A DNA stretch of 64,000 nt, taken from positions 64,159,732-64,223,731 of the forward strand of contig CM031878.1 in assembly GCA_018697195.1 (NCBI GenBank). The letters are read 5' to 3'. This document shows, piece by piece, positions 21,742-35,390 of this stretch (the first letter of the stretch is position 1; each line of letters begins with the position of its first letter). A model generated the notes under the pieces. That model was not told the DNA's origin, searched no databases, and was given only the letters and a program-made list of their open reading frames with translations. This DNA is from Certhia americana (taxonomy: Eukaryota > Chordata > Aves > Passeriformes > Certhiidae). Both the position numbers and the translations under genes were made by a program.

Positions 21742-24268
21742 CTGTGTACTGGGAGATGCAGCTACATATATTTGTACATACTTGTAACAGGCAAATCTAC
21801 AAGTCAAAGCATCATTGACATAGCAATGGAAATATGGAAACAATTTTATCGTGAGTCAACAAATTAATTGACTTTTATTTAAAATAAACATGTTTTGAAT
21901 AGCTCCCTCTAAATTTTAACTCAAAAAAGGGGATGTAAAAACCAATCTTCATTTTCCCATGAGCAATTCATCATTATTTTAAAAATATTTTAAGGAATTA
22001 AAAATTAAATATAGGTACATTAAATATAAGGATACAATCTTTAAGATAAAGTATTAAGAAAAGTAAATTCTAGTTATTTCCATGTTAGCTCATCAGTCCA
22101 TTTTACCAATCCTTACCTACTTATCTTGAAGAAAACTGCCTTTGAGGCTCTGCTTCTATGCCAACCTAATATATTGACAGAACAGCTTGCTTTTCCAATT
22201 CCTAGGTATTTATAGATACAGAGTCTGAATTAAACTTAAATATGGCTCTGTACTGAAAATTACTGTCTCATTGCAGAACTAGATAGTTTGCTTCAACTGA
22301 ATTTTACCAAATTCAAGTTAAAGATCAAAGTTAGTATGAAAGCTTTATCAATTTTATATATCCATATATTCTGGGAATGTTAAATGAAAAAAATTATGTA
22401 TCTTGCAATTTTTTGTGTAAAATTGTTCATCTGGGAGTCATTAATTTCCAGTCTTATGCATTCCAGTCTTATGAAAAATGAAAAAGATAATTTTTTCCCT
22501 GCAAGGTACTACAGGAAGATCAAGAAAACTCCATAGCCAACAGAATAAAATACTGTTGTCAAAGCTGACAAAATCAGCATGATTTCTTTATTCATGTCTA
22601 CAGCCAGATGAGGATATAAATATAATGTTGTTTTCTTGAGCTATGCTCTATTCTCAAACTGAATCAAGATGTAAACAGACTTATTCCAACACTGCCTGGT
22701 GGTGACCAAAGTACTGTAAAACAGCTGGTATTGATATAGCTACAGTTACAGCTACAATTTTGTTGTTTAATATATGGGTCTATATTCCCAGCTTGAGGAA
22801 GATAACTCTGTATTTTGTTGTGTGCCATGTGTTTCTGTATTTTCATGCAGTACATCATAATTCAATAAAAATCCAGTATTTCAGAGGAAGACTATAAAAC
22901 TAATAGATATTGTGAAATTATTCCAGCTGTAAACAACTAGTTCAATTAACCTGCAGAACTAAGAGATGTTCAGTATCCTCCACCTCTCTTTTAAGCATAT
23001 TTGAAATTTCTTATCAGAAGTCTACTAGACTCCTTTAATTTCCTTCCAAAAGAACACCTGCATTTTCAGAAATAATATAAAAATGAAGTAAAAGGAAAGG
23101 AAATTCAAAGAAATTCATAATTCCATGGAGATGGCAAAATTCTGCAAAAAGAAAAGTTGGTTTCCTTAATGATTGTCATGACCAGATAATATGAATAAAA
23201 TTTGCTTTCTTCATCCCAATCCAAGTGGAATATTTTTTGCAATAGTTTAAGTGGAAAAAATACCTGTACAGAGAATAAACCAGTTAAAATACTTATTTTG
23301 TGGAGCAAGGTTTTCTACTCATTTTAATTAAGCAGAATTTTTTCGTTGTTGGTAGTTTGTTTTTCTTTTTTGTTTGTTTGGGATTTTTTGTGCTTGTTCA
23401 GTGAATTCCCAGTTCTTGAATTTCCATACCCCATATGTATTTAATATGTAAGAGTCAGGAAAAGTCACAGACAAGCCCAAAGCCAAATTCACTTTTTTTG
23501 CTAACTGTTCAAGTTTAATATCCACTATGTACTGTGTAGGATTTGTACTTCACAACTTCAAGTTGACTTACTGCCTTTGCTTTAATCTGCTTTGTTTTCA
23601 CAAGGCCAGAGGTGCTCTTTTTAAATTAACATAATGAACAAACAGGAGTTATCTCATATCTTAGTTTGTCTCTGTAGAAGGGTTCATTAAAATTACCGGA
23701 TTTGTCTTGTTGAACAGGAGTAATCATTCTGTGTTAACACTTCCTTTGCTACATACAGGATAGAGCTACAGATAAAGCAATTTAATTGATTTGATTTATT
23801 TATTTAATTAATTTATTTGTTTTCTGTCCCCCAGTATAATTAATGGTGAGATCATTGGGAGTGGGGAGTATGGGCTGTTATCCCTGCTCTCCAGGACAGC
23901 CACTGTGACTGGTCCTACAGACTACCTACACCTACACTGGTGGTACCTGTTGCAAGATATTTTCCCAGCATGAGGATGCCCCAACTGTCCAAGACGTTAA
24001 GGGGAGCCAGGAAGGAGGTCCCACTGTTTGAACATAGCCTTAATGAACCATTTGAACAAGAAGAGTAACCCAGCTTTCATCTTAGGCTATTTGAACTTCC
24101 AAATACATTGATGGTTATCCAAACCCTGAGACAATAATGAACTTGCAAAAATAAATTAAAGATTTTATACAACTTGAGTTTGATGGGATTTCAATAAAAT
24201 ATATGCAGAGGAATCTTATATCTCTTGAAAAGACCAAGTATTTCCTTCAGCCTATTGTTTTAAGCTAA

Positions 24269-24291
24269 CCAAAACAAAACAAAACAAAACT
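24269..24291. repeat. (AAAAC)n short repeat
   Basis: Four AAAAC units in succession. Confidence 0.85.
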
Positions 24292-27200
24292 TTCACTCTA
24301 AGTCTTTTTCATAGTTTTGATATCATTTTACATTTGTTTTTAGCTCATGCAGCTATGTATATCACAGCTGTATATCACTGCCGAGATCTGTGAAGCATTA
24401 CTAAAAATGCATGTTCCACTTTAAAATGCCGCACATAGTAATTGCAGGTTTATGCACAGTTCACTTGAAATCCACAAATGAGCCAAAGAACAAGAAGCAA
24501 GCTCAACTGCATCCTTAGAAAGACTGGATTCTGCCTCATCTGGACATCAAACAAGGCCTGATACACCACAGGGTCTGTGCTGGTAGAGAAAACCTGCCCT
24601 GCAGCAGTTGTACTGCCTGTTCAAAGGGGTCTGTCTCACAGCAGCAGTAAAACACTTCACACCAGGAGGAGGATGTCTGGGGTTGTTCTTGTCCCATACC
24701 AAACCTCTCATCACAACTAATGCCTTGATGTTCCACTGGCACATAGAGTGGCAATGTCTACTTCTGTGCTGCTGTTGAAACGGATTACCTTATATTGACA
24801 AAGTCCTCTATATTTTCTTACTGCAACTCTTCAAGTTGCCTTTAATTGCTCTGAGGCAGAACTGGGAGAAGCTTTACAGTTAAACATTTTCTGAAGTCAA
24901 CCATTGAGGGTTTTTCTTTTCAGAATGTGCCAAAGGTAACCAATGTATACTCTATTCATACTATAAAATTAATTTCTGCAATTACAGTCACCAGATTCCT
25001 TCAGGATGAGGAGGGGGTTTTCTTCATATACTCCCATGCAATGCTAGTCATCTTTAGAATTAAATAGCATTTAGAAATAGGCTTAAGGTTTTAATAACTT
25101 CCTAATTCCCACAGAAAAGGTTTTTATCCTACCCTATAGAATTTATGAGAGAGCTTCTCCATATGAAAGCATGAAGTCTGATGGCTTGTTCTTTTTGGCA
25201 TCATGTTTGTATCAATTAGAGTGGGATGAAATTAATTAATTCTATGGTAAGCACATTTATCAGTTTGCTTTGGAAACCTTTAATAACTGTTCGATTAACT
25301 TTATAAATGATAGATGATTTTACAAAGTATAATAGAATGGAAATTCAAAGTTTTTTGCACGGAGAGTGAGAGCTTCAGACAAAGTTTATTAAAAAGCCCT
25401 GCCACTGAGTCTGAGGGGCAGAAAGAACTCCTCTGTGTATTTAAACTCCTTCTCATAAAAGGAAGATGCATCCTTCCTTAGCCTCAGATTTTGGCAACAG
25501 TGTAAATTTGAGGAATTTATAGAGATGCATTTAAATCACTTTTTCCTGCAAGTTCTAGTGATAGCGAATCACATAGATCTATAGGAATGAATTATTTATT
25601 ACAGACAGAAGATAACACATGCAAGATCCTAATCAGAATAACTTAGTACATATATAAAACTAGAAAGAACTACTATTAGATTACAGGATAAAATAAAACA
25701 GTGCATGACATCAAGGTACATATTAAAGCTAGCAAAACAATAGGATTGATTAGGAGTCAACAATTATAATGGACACATATTCCTTCAGTGAAACCCTAAA
25801 AGTAACTGTGATGCAGGTGACCCTACTCATGGGAGGAGCTTCACACATTTCCAGGAAAATGCATAGAAGACTTCTGCTTTGTGGAAGTTTGCTGTGGCTT
25901 TTATTGTTGCAGAGTGAATGGCTTTCAGTCAAAAATCCAGCTTATTTTGACAAATTCCACTTCAAAAGTAGAATGTTTTTGGCAGCTGGGAGATGCCAGA
26001 GCACTGTTAATTCCATGGCACCAAAATAACTCACTAAAAGATGACTTGTCACATTTGTGTTTTCTTTCAGGTCAACAAGCAACTATTAAGTTCTTGTAGG
26101 GGGTGAGTTGCCCTACTACAAACTTACGATCTCTGTGTCTCAGAAAATTAGATGCAAAATTTGACATTGAGCCCATGGCAATTTGTACAAGTTATTGATG
26201 TCTTTACATGCTCTCAGCATTTATCAACTATTTATGTTTTAATACAAATACTTAGTGTAAAGATAAATCTTGTGTCCGTATTTCACCATGGTTAGAAAGG
26301 ACCTTCAAATGTCTCTAAAGGATCGTCTTGCTCTGTCTGCTCTCAACATGAGAGGTTTTTTAAGGAAAATTTAGATGGGTGTCAAGGTGAAATCACAGTT
26401 ACTTTCAAAGAAAGGCCAATAGTCGGTCAGCCAATTGACTCATGAAATCACAAATCTTCACCTGTTCTAGAATCTGAACATATTCTTAGTAGAAATAGTG
26501 TAGTGGGTATTTTTCCTGTTTTTATTTTTTTCCAAAAACATAAGATGACTTTAAGAATATTTTAGAGGCAAAATAGTACAAAGTGGGATATTATCTCAAG
26601 TAAAACACTAAATGTTGAACTAGAGAAGAGAAAAAAAAAGGAGAAAAGATGGAAAAATATTTAAAAAGAAAAAAAAGGATGGAAAAATAAAAACCACAAT
26701 AGTTTTGCTTTAAAATATTAATAAATTTAAGAAATCTGTATGAGGTTCAAGAATCTTCTGAGTACAGTCATGAGAAATCATTTATCTAATCTGTATGAGT
26801 AGAGCTACTATATTTGAAGATCATGAAGAGCATGTAGATTTTCATGCCATTTGAGTCAGAGAAAGTTACGCTCAGGTTTATTTTAGATAAAATGCCTTTT
26901 TTTGAAAAGTATGTAATATTTCACAAGGTATTTGGTGAAAAATGCATGGTACACACCATAGCAGTTCTTTCTTTGTCAGGAAACCTAGTTCAGGGCAGGA
27001 GAAGTAATGCATGTGCAAGAGAAGTAATACATGGACTGTGAAGAAGGGACCAGGTATTAAAGTGCCATCCCTGGTTCCAGATTGCAATACCAATTAAATC
27101 AGGGTCTTGGGGTCTTCTGCACTGCACCTAAATGTGAAGTTGGGTTCATGAGCACAGGAGTCAATATTTTTTTTTACCTATGCTCCCTCAAAACAAGAAA

Positions 27201-27673
27201 TATAAGCAGTGATTCTCTAGAACAAGGATGTCTGCTAGGAGCTAACAGCAGTTTACAAAGCAATTCTTATCTGGGACAAAATGTAACTTGCAAGATAGTT
27301 AAGATTTACTTTGTGATCATGGCTGCAGCCCTTAACTTTGCAAAGTATCTTCTATGCAATTCAGAGAGTCATGATTCATTCATAATTATTATATTTGTCA
27401 CAAATAAGAAGTAAGTAGCCAGTTGTTTGTATTTTTCCTCTGGGACAGAAAAGAGACATAAAACAGACTATCAGATTTCTCTACAAACATACATGAAAAA
27501 CTGAAGTTTTGTAGAGAATCATAAGAAACTGCTTAGGTATATTAGAAAAATTATATTATTGTCAAGAAAAGTAGAATTCCGTAATCAGATTTCATTATGC
27601 AATGAAATCCACTGCAAAAATTTATGCACTTAACAGATTGTGAATTAGGAATCTGCATTATTTATTGCTAACT

Positions 27674-27732
27674 AAGTAATAATAGTAATAGTAATAGTAA
27701 TAGTAATAGTAATAATAATAATTATAATAAAT
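27674..27732. repeat. (TAATAG)n hexanucleotide repeat grading into (TAA)n
   Basis: Five TAATAG units followed by TAATAATAA and AT-rich DNA. It looks like a TAA repeat in which every second unit became TAG. Confidence 0.9.
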
Positions 27733-29434
27733 ATATTAAAATATAATAATTATTTAAGGTGTATTTACAACAAAGTCTAGTTAACTTTAAGGCATAAAAA
27801 TACCATACCCTACTTTGCATTCAGCTACTTATTCCTATTAATATACTTGAGACTGGCCAGAACCAGAGATTCATAGGCGAAATTCACTTGTGAATATATC
27901 AGGAAGGGAAATTTTAGTAATACATTTCATTGGAAATACATTTTTCTGGGTTTTTTTATTCTATCTGAGTAGACTAACTGGCTCCTGACTTCTTCAGCCA
28001 AACAGGAGACAGAAAGAATGGTAGGTGGTGAATATATTTAGTGAACAAATATAAAGTTCAAACACTTGTCTGCATGCCATCTGCATATAGATAATGTATA
28101 ACAATATGCATGTAACAATATGTAAAAATGAAGAGTTTTTAAAAATTACTTTGAATTCTGAGCACATTTTAAGGAACTCATGAAAGTCACAGAGCCCTTC
28201 CCCTATTCACACCAAGTAGACTGGAAATTACCCTGTCATATTGTCCTAGAGAGATTTTCCATTGGTATAAGAAATTGTGTTTTATATTGTATGCATTAAA
28301 CATATTGTCAGTATCTTCACTATGAGAGCCAAAAAATGCTAAGGGAGTAGAATTGACACTGTCTGTGGAACACGAGGACTGTGACTCACCAAGCAGTCTT
28401 CAGATGCCAGGCTTTTGTGATGGGAGAACTTACTTGTTTCTTATTAACATTCACAAGCAGTATTCACCTGGAACACTTGAGAAGCTCAGCCTTTGGTGTT
28501 TCCTGTATCTCACAAAGATGTTGTTTTCCACTGAAACTTTGAGTTCTTGTAACCGTTCACTGTTGGGACATATTTTTCCATTGTATTATTTCTGAGTATT
28601 TTATAAATTTTCCTTTAGATAAAATTAATGAACAAGTCCCCAATTTAGGCCTGTTCCATGCTGTTTGTTTGGATCATTAGATCACTGAATCAGACTCTGC
28701 TTTATAGCTGAATAAACAAACCAAGCTCAGAACATGTGATGTTTTCTTTTTGGAGATTTAATTTACAATCTTTTTGAAAGAAAATGTAGTGGTGTTTCAC
28801 AGATTGGTACTACCCTTCACTAGAAAAGGATTTAAGGCACTCTTCCATCCTCAGCATTACCTCTTTAGTTTGCTGTAGCTAGCTTTAACCTGAACAAGTT
28901 AGTTACTGGTAAGTTTCCTCTCAGTTAACTGTTTCTTTCTGGTTGCCTAGATGCACAGCCTATACACTTTTCACAGGGTTTAGGATTGCACCCTGAGGTC
29001 TCACAGTGTAACTACAAGAAACTGTGACATACAGAGTTGTATTGTCTAGATATTTTACTTTACTGCAAATTGGCCAACTGGCCCAAGGTTCTCATTATTA
29101 GAAAAAACATCTAGGTAATAAATAGGTTGAGACTGTGAAATATTCTCATTACAGCAGCGTCCTCGGTAAGTAAATACTCCTAACACTCTTTATTTGAAGA
29201 CCCAGTATAGATTATTTCTCATGAAAAAATGGTGTCAACAAAATCGGGAACAAGGTAGCTTGTATGTATGGGTAGCATGAGATTTTTATAATTAGATCTT
29301 TGTTCATTACAGTGGAGTTTTTTCTTTGCAGATTTCTTTAATTTGTTTGATTACAAAATTTATCATCCATTCCTTGTGACAGTATTTGCCAAAAGACTGT
29401 ACTGAAGTTCACTACCATAATTAATTTACTGGTT

Positions 29435-29473
29435 GTTGTTTACTGTAATTTACTGTTGTTTACTGTAATTTAC
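29435..29473. repeat. 20-bp unit repeated twice in tandem
   Basis: GTTGTTTACTGTAATTTAC occurs at 29435-29453 and again from 29455, giving two units of a 20-bp tandem repeat. Local slippage product. Confidence 0.85.
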
Positions 29474-31035
29474 AAGTTACTGGAGATGTCCTAATGTGTG
29501 TGGGACTCTTTCTAAAGTGTTCCCTACAAAACAGTCTCCAGTCTTATCAAAATTAAGTCTCACATTGGTACATGATTGGGCTGACTTCACCTGCACCATG
29601 CCTAGAATAAAACACAGGAAGAACAGATGCAAATTTGCCTTAACCACTTACCTATTATGCAGAAGAGAAGTATTATCTTTTTAACTAACTTTTCAGCACT
29701 CTTATTATAACTTTAAAGAAGGGCAGAGTATTGATTAACTTCCATAACCAACACAGGAACAAATCAGAGGAATATTAATTGCTGAGGAACCTTCATAAAT
29801 CAAAGTGGAATTGCACAGCCTGCAAAGAAGATTAAGGGCTGCTTTTCTCTCTCTTTTTCTACTTCTGAAATTCTATTAGTATGGTGGGAAAAGTGATAGC
29901 TTCTGGTACTTACAGAGAATACTTTCATTTTTTCAAACATGTAAATTTCATTTGTTCAGACATCTATAACAAGACAGAGGTAGCTTACAATAATTTACAT
30001 TTCAATCTCCCAAATGCATGTGAAGTGGAAAACAGTTCTGTGGCAATAAAATTTTATTAGCTGAGCTAAGTGTAATTTACAGTTAATATATGAAAAACTT
30101 CTCAGTTCACTTCATTCTGTCTGATAAGGCAGAAAGAGCAATATATTAACATAATGGATCTGTGAAGTGGTTAACACTGTTTACTCAACATGTCTCTTAC
30201 ACATGGAATTTTAATTTGAGGCTTTTTCAAGGAAAGTGACATCAAAAATTGACAGTTATAGATTTGGCAGCAAGGTGATTTAACTGTTTTTACATAAATA
30301 AAAATCAAAATCCAATTACACTTGTCTTGCCAGCTGAACTATTCATCATTGACAGAATTGTGGGGGATAACTACCGCCACATAATAATTTAGGAAAGGGA
30401 GAACCCCTTGCTTTATCTGCAGCTACAGCAAATACAGGGGCATCTCAGCCTCCATCTTTGTAGTCTATGTATCTGTATGTACACAACCCCAGGAGTACTT
30501 TACAGATAATGTTTTAGAATAACCAATTAGGCATTATTAGTAATGGCAATAATTAATATGGCAAGGTGCCAGATGCACATAGTGTGGTTACCCTCTAAGT
30601 CTGGTCACAACTGAGATCCTGGATGCTCACATAACATGGACTACACTGCAAGTCCGGGCATATTCAATAAGAGTCCACATTTGCAAATCTGTGATTAATT
30701 GATTATAGCTTCAGAATAAGGCTTGAAAATTGCTGTTGATAAATGCATATATATGGTATTAGAAAGCATAATCAGTAACATTGTTAATATATCAATAAAT
30801 AGTTTTATAAAACTTTTATAAAAGGTATAAAACTTTTTCAATCGGTGTCCCTGTATATGGTGTATTGCCCACCAATATGCCAGGATACAAAGTGGAGTCT
30901 TCTCTGATCTCCTTCTCTGAAATTACTCTTCTTTGAGGGAGGGGAAAAAATAAAATTTCAACTGATTTAATTTCATTATTGTGTGGCATTTGGAGTGACA
31001 TTAGTCCTAAATGAAAAAGTGTACAGGTTTCACTT

Positions 31036-31060
31036 CATATGCATATGCATATGCATATGC
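31036..31060. repeat. (CATATG)n palindromic hexamer repeat
   Basis: Four copies of CATATG, a self-complementary unit, so every register can fold back on itself. Confidence 0.9.
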
Positions 31061-34000
31061 TAGGATGTAAAAATTAATGGATATTTTTGATTAAAAAAAA
31101 GTTTAGCTTTTGGTCACTGGTTTGGCTGTTCTTTTGACTCAGTTCCTATTTAGCTGTATTATTTAAACAAACTCTAAATACAAGACCTCTGTGCATTTAC
31201 TTCCATTGTTTAATATCTCTCTCCAGTACACCAAGGCAGTACACCAAGCTTCCTCAGTGTTCTTGCTCCTAAGGTTTGCTGTTTTTTTCTGGTTGCCAAC
31301 TTGGACAGCCCTTCTTGGTGAGGTTTGTTTTCTGATATTTTTCCACAACTCTTAATATGTGTTTAGGCCATACTTTAGTATGATAAGATCAGAGTGCTTA
31401 GATAGAATACATTCTAAAGATATTATCTTTTATTTTGTCTTTGTTGTTTGCAGACAGTAGTTAGTAGGTATTCATCCTGAACAAAAGCAGGTAACATTTG
31501 GCAATATGGCTGAAATCCTACATTTTCTAAGGAAAATCAAGGTGACAAAACAAGAGCTCAACAACTTTTCAAAAGGAGTGGTTCCCACCAAAGAATTTTT
31601 TTTCAATAAAATAATAATAATAATTTATTAATGAAGTTTGCTTCTAAGTTTAATATTAAGTATAGGTTATTGAATTGAAACTCTGCTACAAAACCAGTAT
31701 ATTATGTATGCCAAGAATATAGGCCTTGAAAATTGTACTTTCTGAGCCAATGTGCAAGTTGGCTCTTTGTATATATTCAGACACCCTCTGCTTATCACAC
31801 TAATGTTCTGGTGGGGCACAATTAATGAGAACATTATGCAAATTAATGAAGAAAGAGCCCAACTCATTGCAAAAGTAAGATACATCCACCTATATTTAAA
31901 GAGTTTCATACAGGATGGGTTTCAATTACTCAGGTTCAAAGTAACTCAAAGGATATATGTTTGAGAGCTTAGTAATAGATGATATCTAGCACTCTTCCTA
32001 AATTTAATGGTAAATTGCATTAAATGGCAAATTTTTTTGTTGGTAATTCCATCATGAAATATTACTTGTAACTAATGCTCTTACCCACTGCTTACTGCTA
32101 TTACTTAGTTACAACATATTTTGTTGTTTGGGATAATGTTACTCATGAATTATTAAAATAGATAAGTACTTCCCAATTTTTAGAGCAATTTGATAATGAT
32201 AGTTGTTCTCATGTGTTTCTATCATCACAGAAGCTTACATGACAGGTTTTTTGTGCAGTCTGTAAGTATGATTTGTTAGGAACTTTATCCTCCTAACTCA
32301 TATGTAGTCAAGACAAACTGAACACTTGCCAGTGGTCTTCAAGCACCATATTTCCTTACAAACATATTTGCATTTATTTCCCACACTGTTGATTTATAAA
32401 ATAAAAAGGAATTATTTAATGTGCAATAAATATATGCCAGAAGTAACTGAAAATATTATAAACCCATTTCATATATACAAAGAATGCAGTACATCATGGA
32501 AGCTATAATAAATATAATAAATATTCTTATAATCACACTTTTTGTCTGGATTTCTCTTCCAAAAATTTTTTTTTCCACTTTTTTCCCCACTTGAAAGGGT
32601 ATGGTATTTCCCATTTTAATGTCCATAAAGATACAGGTTTTTTGAAATGGAATATTTCTGTTTGGGATATGTCTGCTAGGATAAGGATTTGAACTTAGAA
32701 ATGTCTCCACTTCTGAAATTCACCTCTTGAGAAAAATGCATGGGAAGATCCTGTAGCAGAAAATGAGGATGGAATTTTTTAGCAGCCACTGGCCATAAAT
32801 GTATTTTCCTTTCCCCTGAATGGTGAGCTCATTTACTGCCTATTGGCAATACTCTTTGGTAGGGGGTGGTGGAGGTGGGAAGCAGCAGAGGAGAACCTCC
32901 TCTTTTGGATGCCTCCAGCTCTGTACTGGTTGAGGAGAGCACAGTGTTGCTCTGTAAAGCTGCAACACTCTCCTTTGTCATTGTTCTTGCTAAGGCCTCC
33001 AGGGTGACTGACCTTTTGTACTGCTGAAACAGCTCTGGAATGATACAGCCAACTCCAAACCCCCCAGAAAAGGTCTCATTACCTTCTTAATTCAGATGGC
33101 AAATGTAAATTGCTGATATATTGCCAGAGAGACTAATGTATGAAAACAGATTAAACTTGATAACACATTGCTGGATGAAGTCAGACCCTTCACTTTACAT
33201 CAAGAAAATAATGTATCAGGAAATGTATGAGAGTACTTGGCAAGTCAAAGGGGTTTTATTAACACTTCACCAGTTTTATTTTGGGGATTTTATTTTCCCC
33301 TAACAAAGGTACACTGCTAGTGGCAAGCTGTGTGTTCCAGAAACTATATGTGTGTTACCAGTTTAAAACCGTCAGATCTCATGCACACATGGCTTATTCT
33401 ACCTTAAAACTCAGGCAAAAGAAAACTATCTGATTCATAGGTAAAGTCTGAAAAGCCTACTGATGACTTACGTTGAGGGGGCCACTGAAGAAATTACACA
33501 ACTGATGCATAAACTCTGGCACTCTCGGTAACATTTATAAGCTATTATAAGTACATATTAGCAATGAGGAAGGACTAAGGATTTTATTCATGTCTTAAAG
33601 CATTATGTTTGCAGAATGCTTCACCTGATACAAAAGAAGGTCTGTTTTGACTATTCCTGTGTCTCTTCCTACAAGATAGGTATATATTTGTTTTCAGACT
33701 TGATTCATCAATTGCAATGTTCTTTTCTTTCCCAGCTCTATCTTCACTATCCACTTACAGCAGAATTTATTACATATTTTTACAAAGAATGGAAGAAATA
33801 AGACGTTAGAAGAGGATTCACAAATGGATCAAATGATGTTTTGTTGTCAGGCAACTACTGTTAAAGTTTTAGAAGATAAATATTTTATTTTGAATATTTA
33901 TCAATATAAATAGTTTATAAATAATATTTATTTATTAGGTTTAAGCTCACACTTTTTTTTGCATCTTCCATTCTGTTCAATATAGAAACAGAATTTTGCA

Positions 34001-34904
34001 AATCTTGAAGAAAATTGCTGTAAGAATGCTCTTATCTCTTGATTTTTTTAATAGAGTTTATACCATGATCTTGCTTGTAAATTCATGGTACTGTCATTAC
34101 TGAAAAAATGCACTGCATCTTATGTGCATCAAAGATTAAAGTAATTCACTCCTACATACCTTATTGTACTCCTACATATTTCTCTTGCAGTAGACTTTGT
34201 CTTTAAAACAGCAAAGCAACATTTTCTATCAGCAAGTCAACAGTGTACTGAGGCTGTAATACCCACTTTTTTCATTCTCAGAGATTTCCATACCTATTAA
34301 AAATCCTTTTGTTTCTTAAAAACAGCCATAGGGTTGTTATGTACTGAAGTGTCTATGGCTTATACGGTTATCAGCCATTACAGTACTACATGTTAAATAA
34401 AGGTCTCTATATTCAGCTCCACATACAATTTTTCATCTGCTGATCATTGCTAAAATGCAGCATTGACATAAAGGCTTGCATTGTTTTAATAGTTTCTTCA
34501 AATACTAATTCTCAAGCTGAAGGTTTAGGAGGTGGGAGATACAAAGGCATAGTATCAACAGCAATTTGTTTCTATTCCACAATACTGAATACTTGTGATA
34601 GCAAAAGTATCACTTTGCTTGACCTTAGCTCTAAATGAGAAAGAGGTACATGTACATGATGATGTTACTCTTGCTGGTTTAGAGAAAAAAACCCTGCTGC
34701 TCAGTCATTTCTGTGAAGATAAACAATTTCAGATTCAAGACAAATAACAACGGAATTATAACACCAGCTTACTTGCATTTCAGTGTAGCAAATAAGTTCA
34801 GTTATGTACAAGATTAGATTTATACACGTTATCTGAAGACACTGAAAAATCATATTGTAGAAATTAATATAGATGTATTATTAACTAATAATTTCTTGGA
34901 ACCT

Positions 34905-35390
34905 CTTGGAATCATGTTTTGTACAATTGATAAGTGTAAAGGGATATGTCTTAAAGAAACCTGTCATAGCTCCTCTTAGAAATCCAACACTCAGTGTGCA
35001 ACAAGCTAAAGAAGTGATCATGACTGTATTGCTGAAGAATGCAAACAACCTTTGCCAGGTTGTTAGGCTAGTAGAACTTGTGAGAGTCTGTCTGACAAAA
35101 TGTTTCAAGGGCAAAAGGCTCAAGAAAGTGCATACAAAGCAAGACATTGACAAAGGATTTCTGCTGACAAGAGTGAGGAACATACATGTGTGAAAATGCA
35201 TGAAGAGAAAGTGGTAATAAACTAGAAAAAGATTGATTGGTGCAAAACTTCAGTATGATAAATAATAAGGAATTACGAAGCAAAGGGCTTCTGAAAGTGG
35301 GACTCTTGCAGACCCTTGAAATAGAGCTAATAACATCTCAGCAGGCAACAGTGGGGCTCACCAAGGGAAGCCATATAGAAATGAGAGTAT
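34905..35390 (+). other. Unassigned segment, possibly a decayed LTR
   Basis: More mixed composition than the flanks, with overlapping open frames on both strands: 95 residues plus (34906-35193) and 106 residues minus (34881-35201). Neither has a motif I recognise. The plus strand carries a TAATAAAC polyadenylation-like signal at 35216-35223 after the frame. The length (about 490 bp), the TGTTTTGTACAATTG-type left end and the internal AATAAA would fit an LTR, but no boundary or target duplication can be shown. I do not assign a function. Confidence 0.25.

Larger units (their letters stand above)
20622..34904. other. Long gene-free AT-rich stretch
   Basis: Fourteen kilobases with no coding, RNA or retroelement signal that I can support by eye. 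It contains short simple repeats and one hairpin (listed separately). Slightly GC-richer patches near 23820-24080, 24530-24780 and 32820-33070 remain unidentified. Open frames here (for example 25769-26029, 27082-27414, 28353-28595) show no conserved motif, and their codon use looks random. Confidence 0.45.

Noticed and set aside
24530..24780. Overlapping minus-strand frames of 72 and 65 residues in a GC-richer patch
   Set aside because: Two frames over the same bases, no motif in either, and no splice or start evidence.
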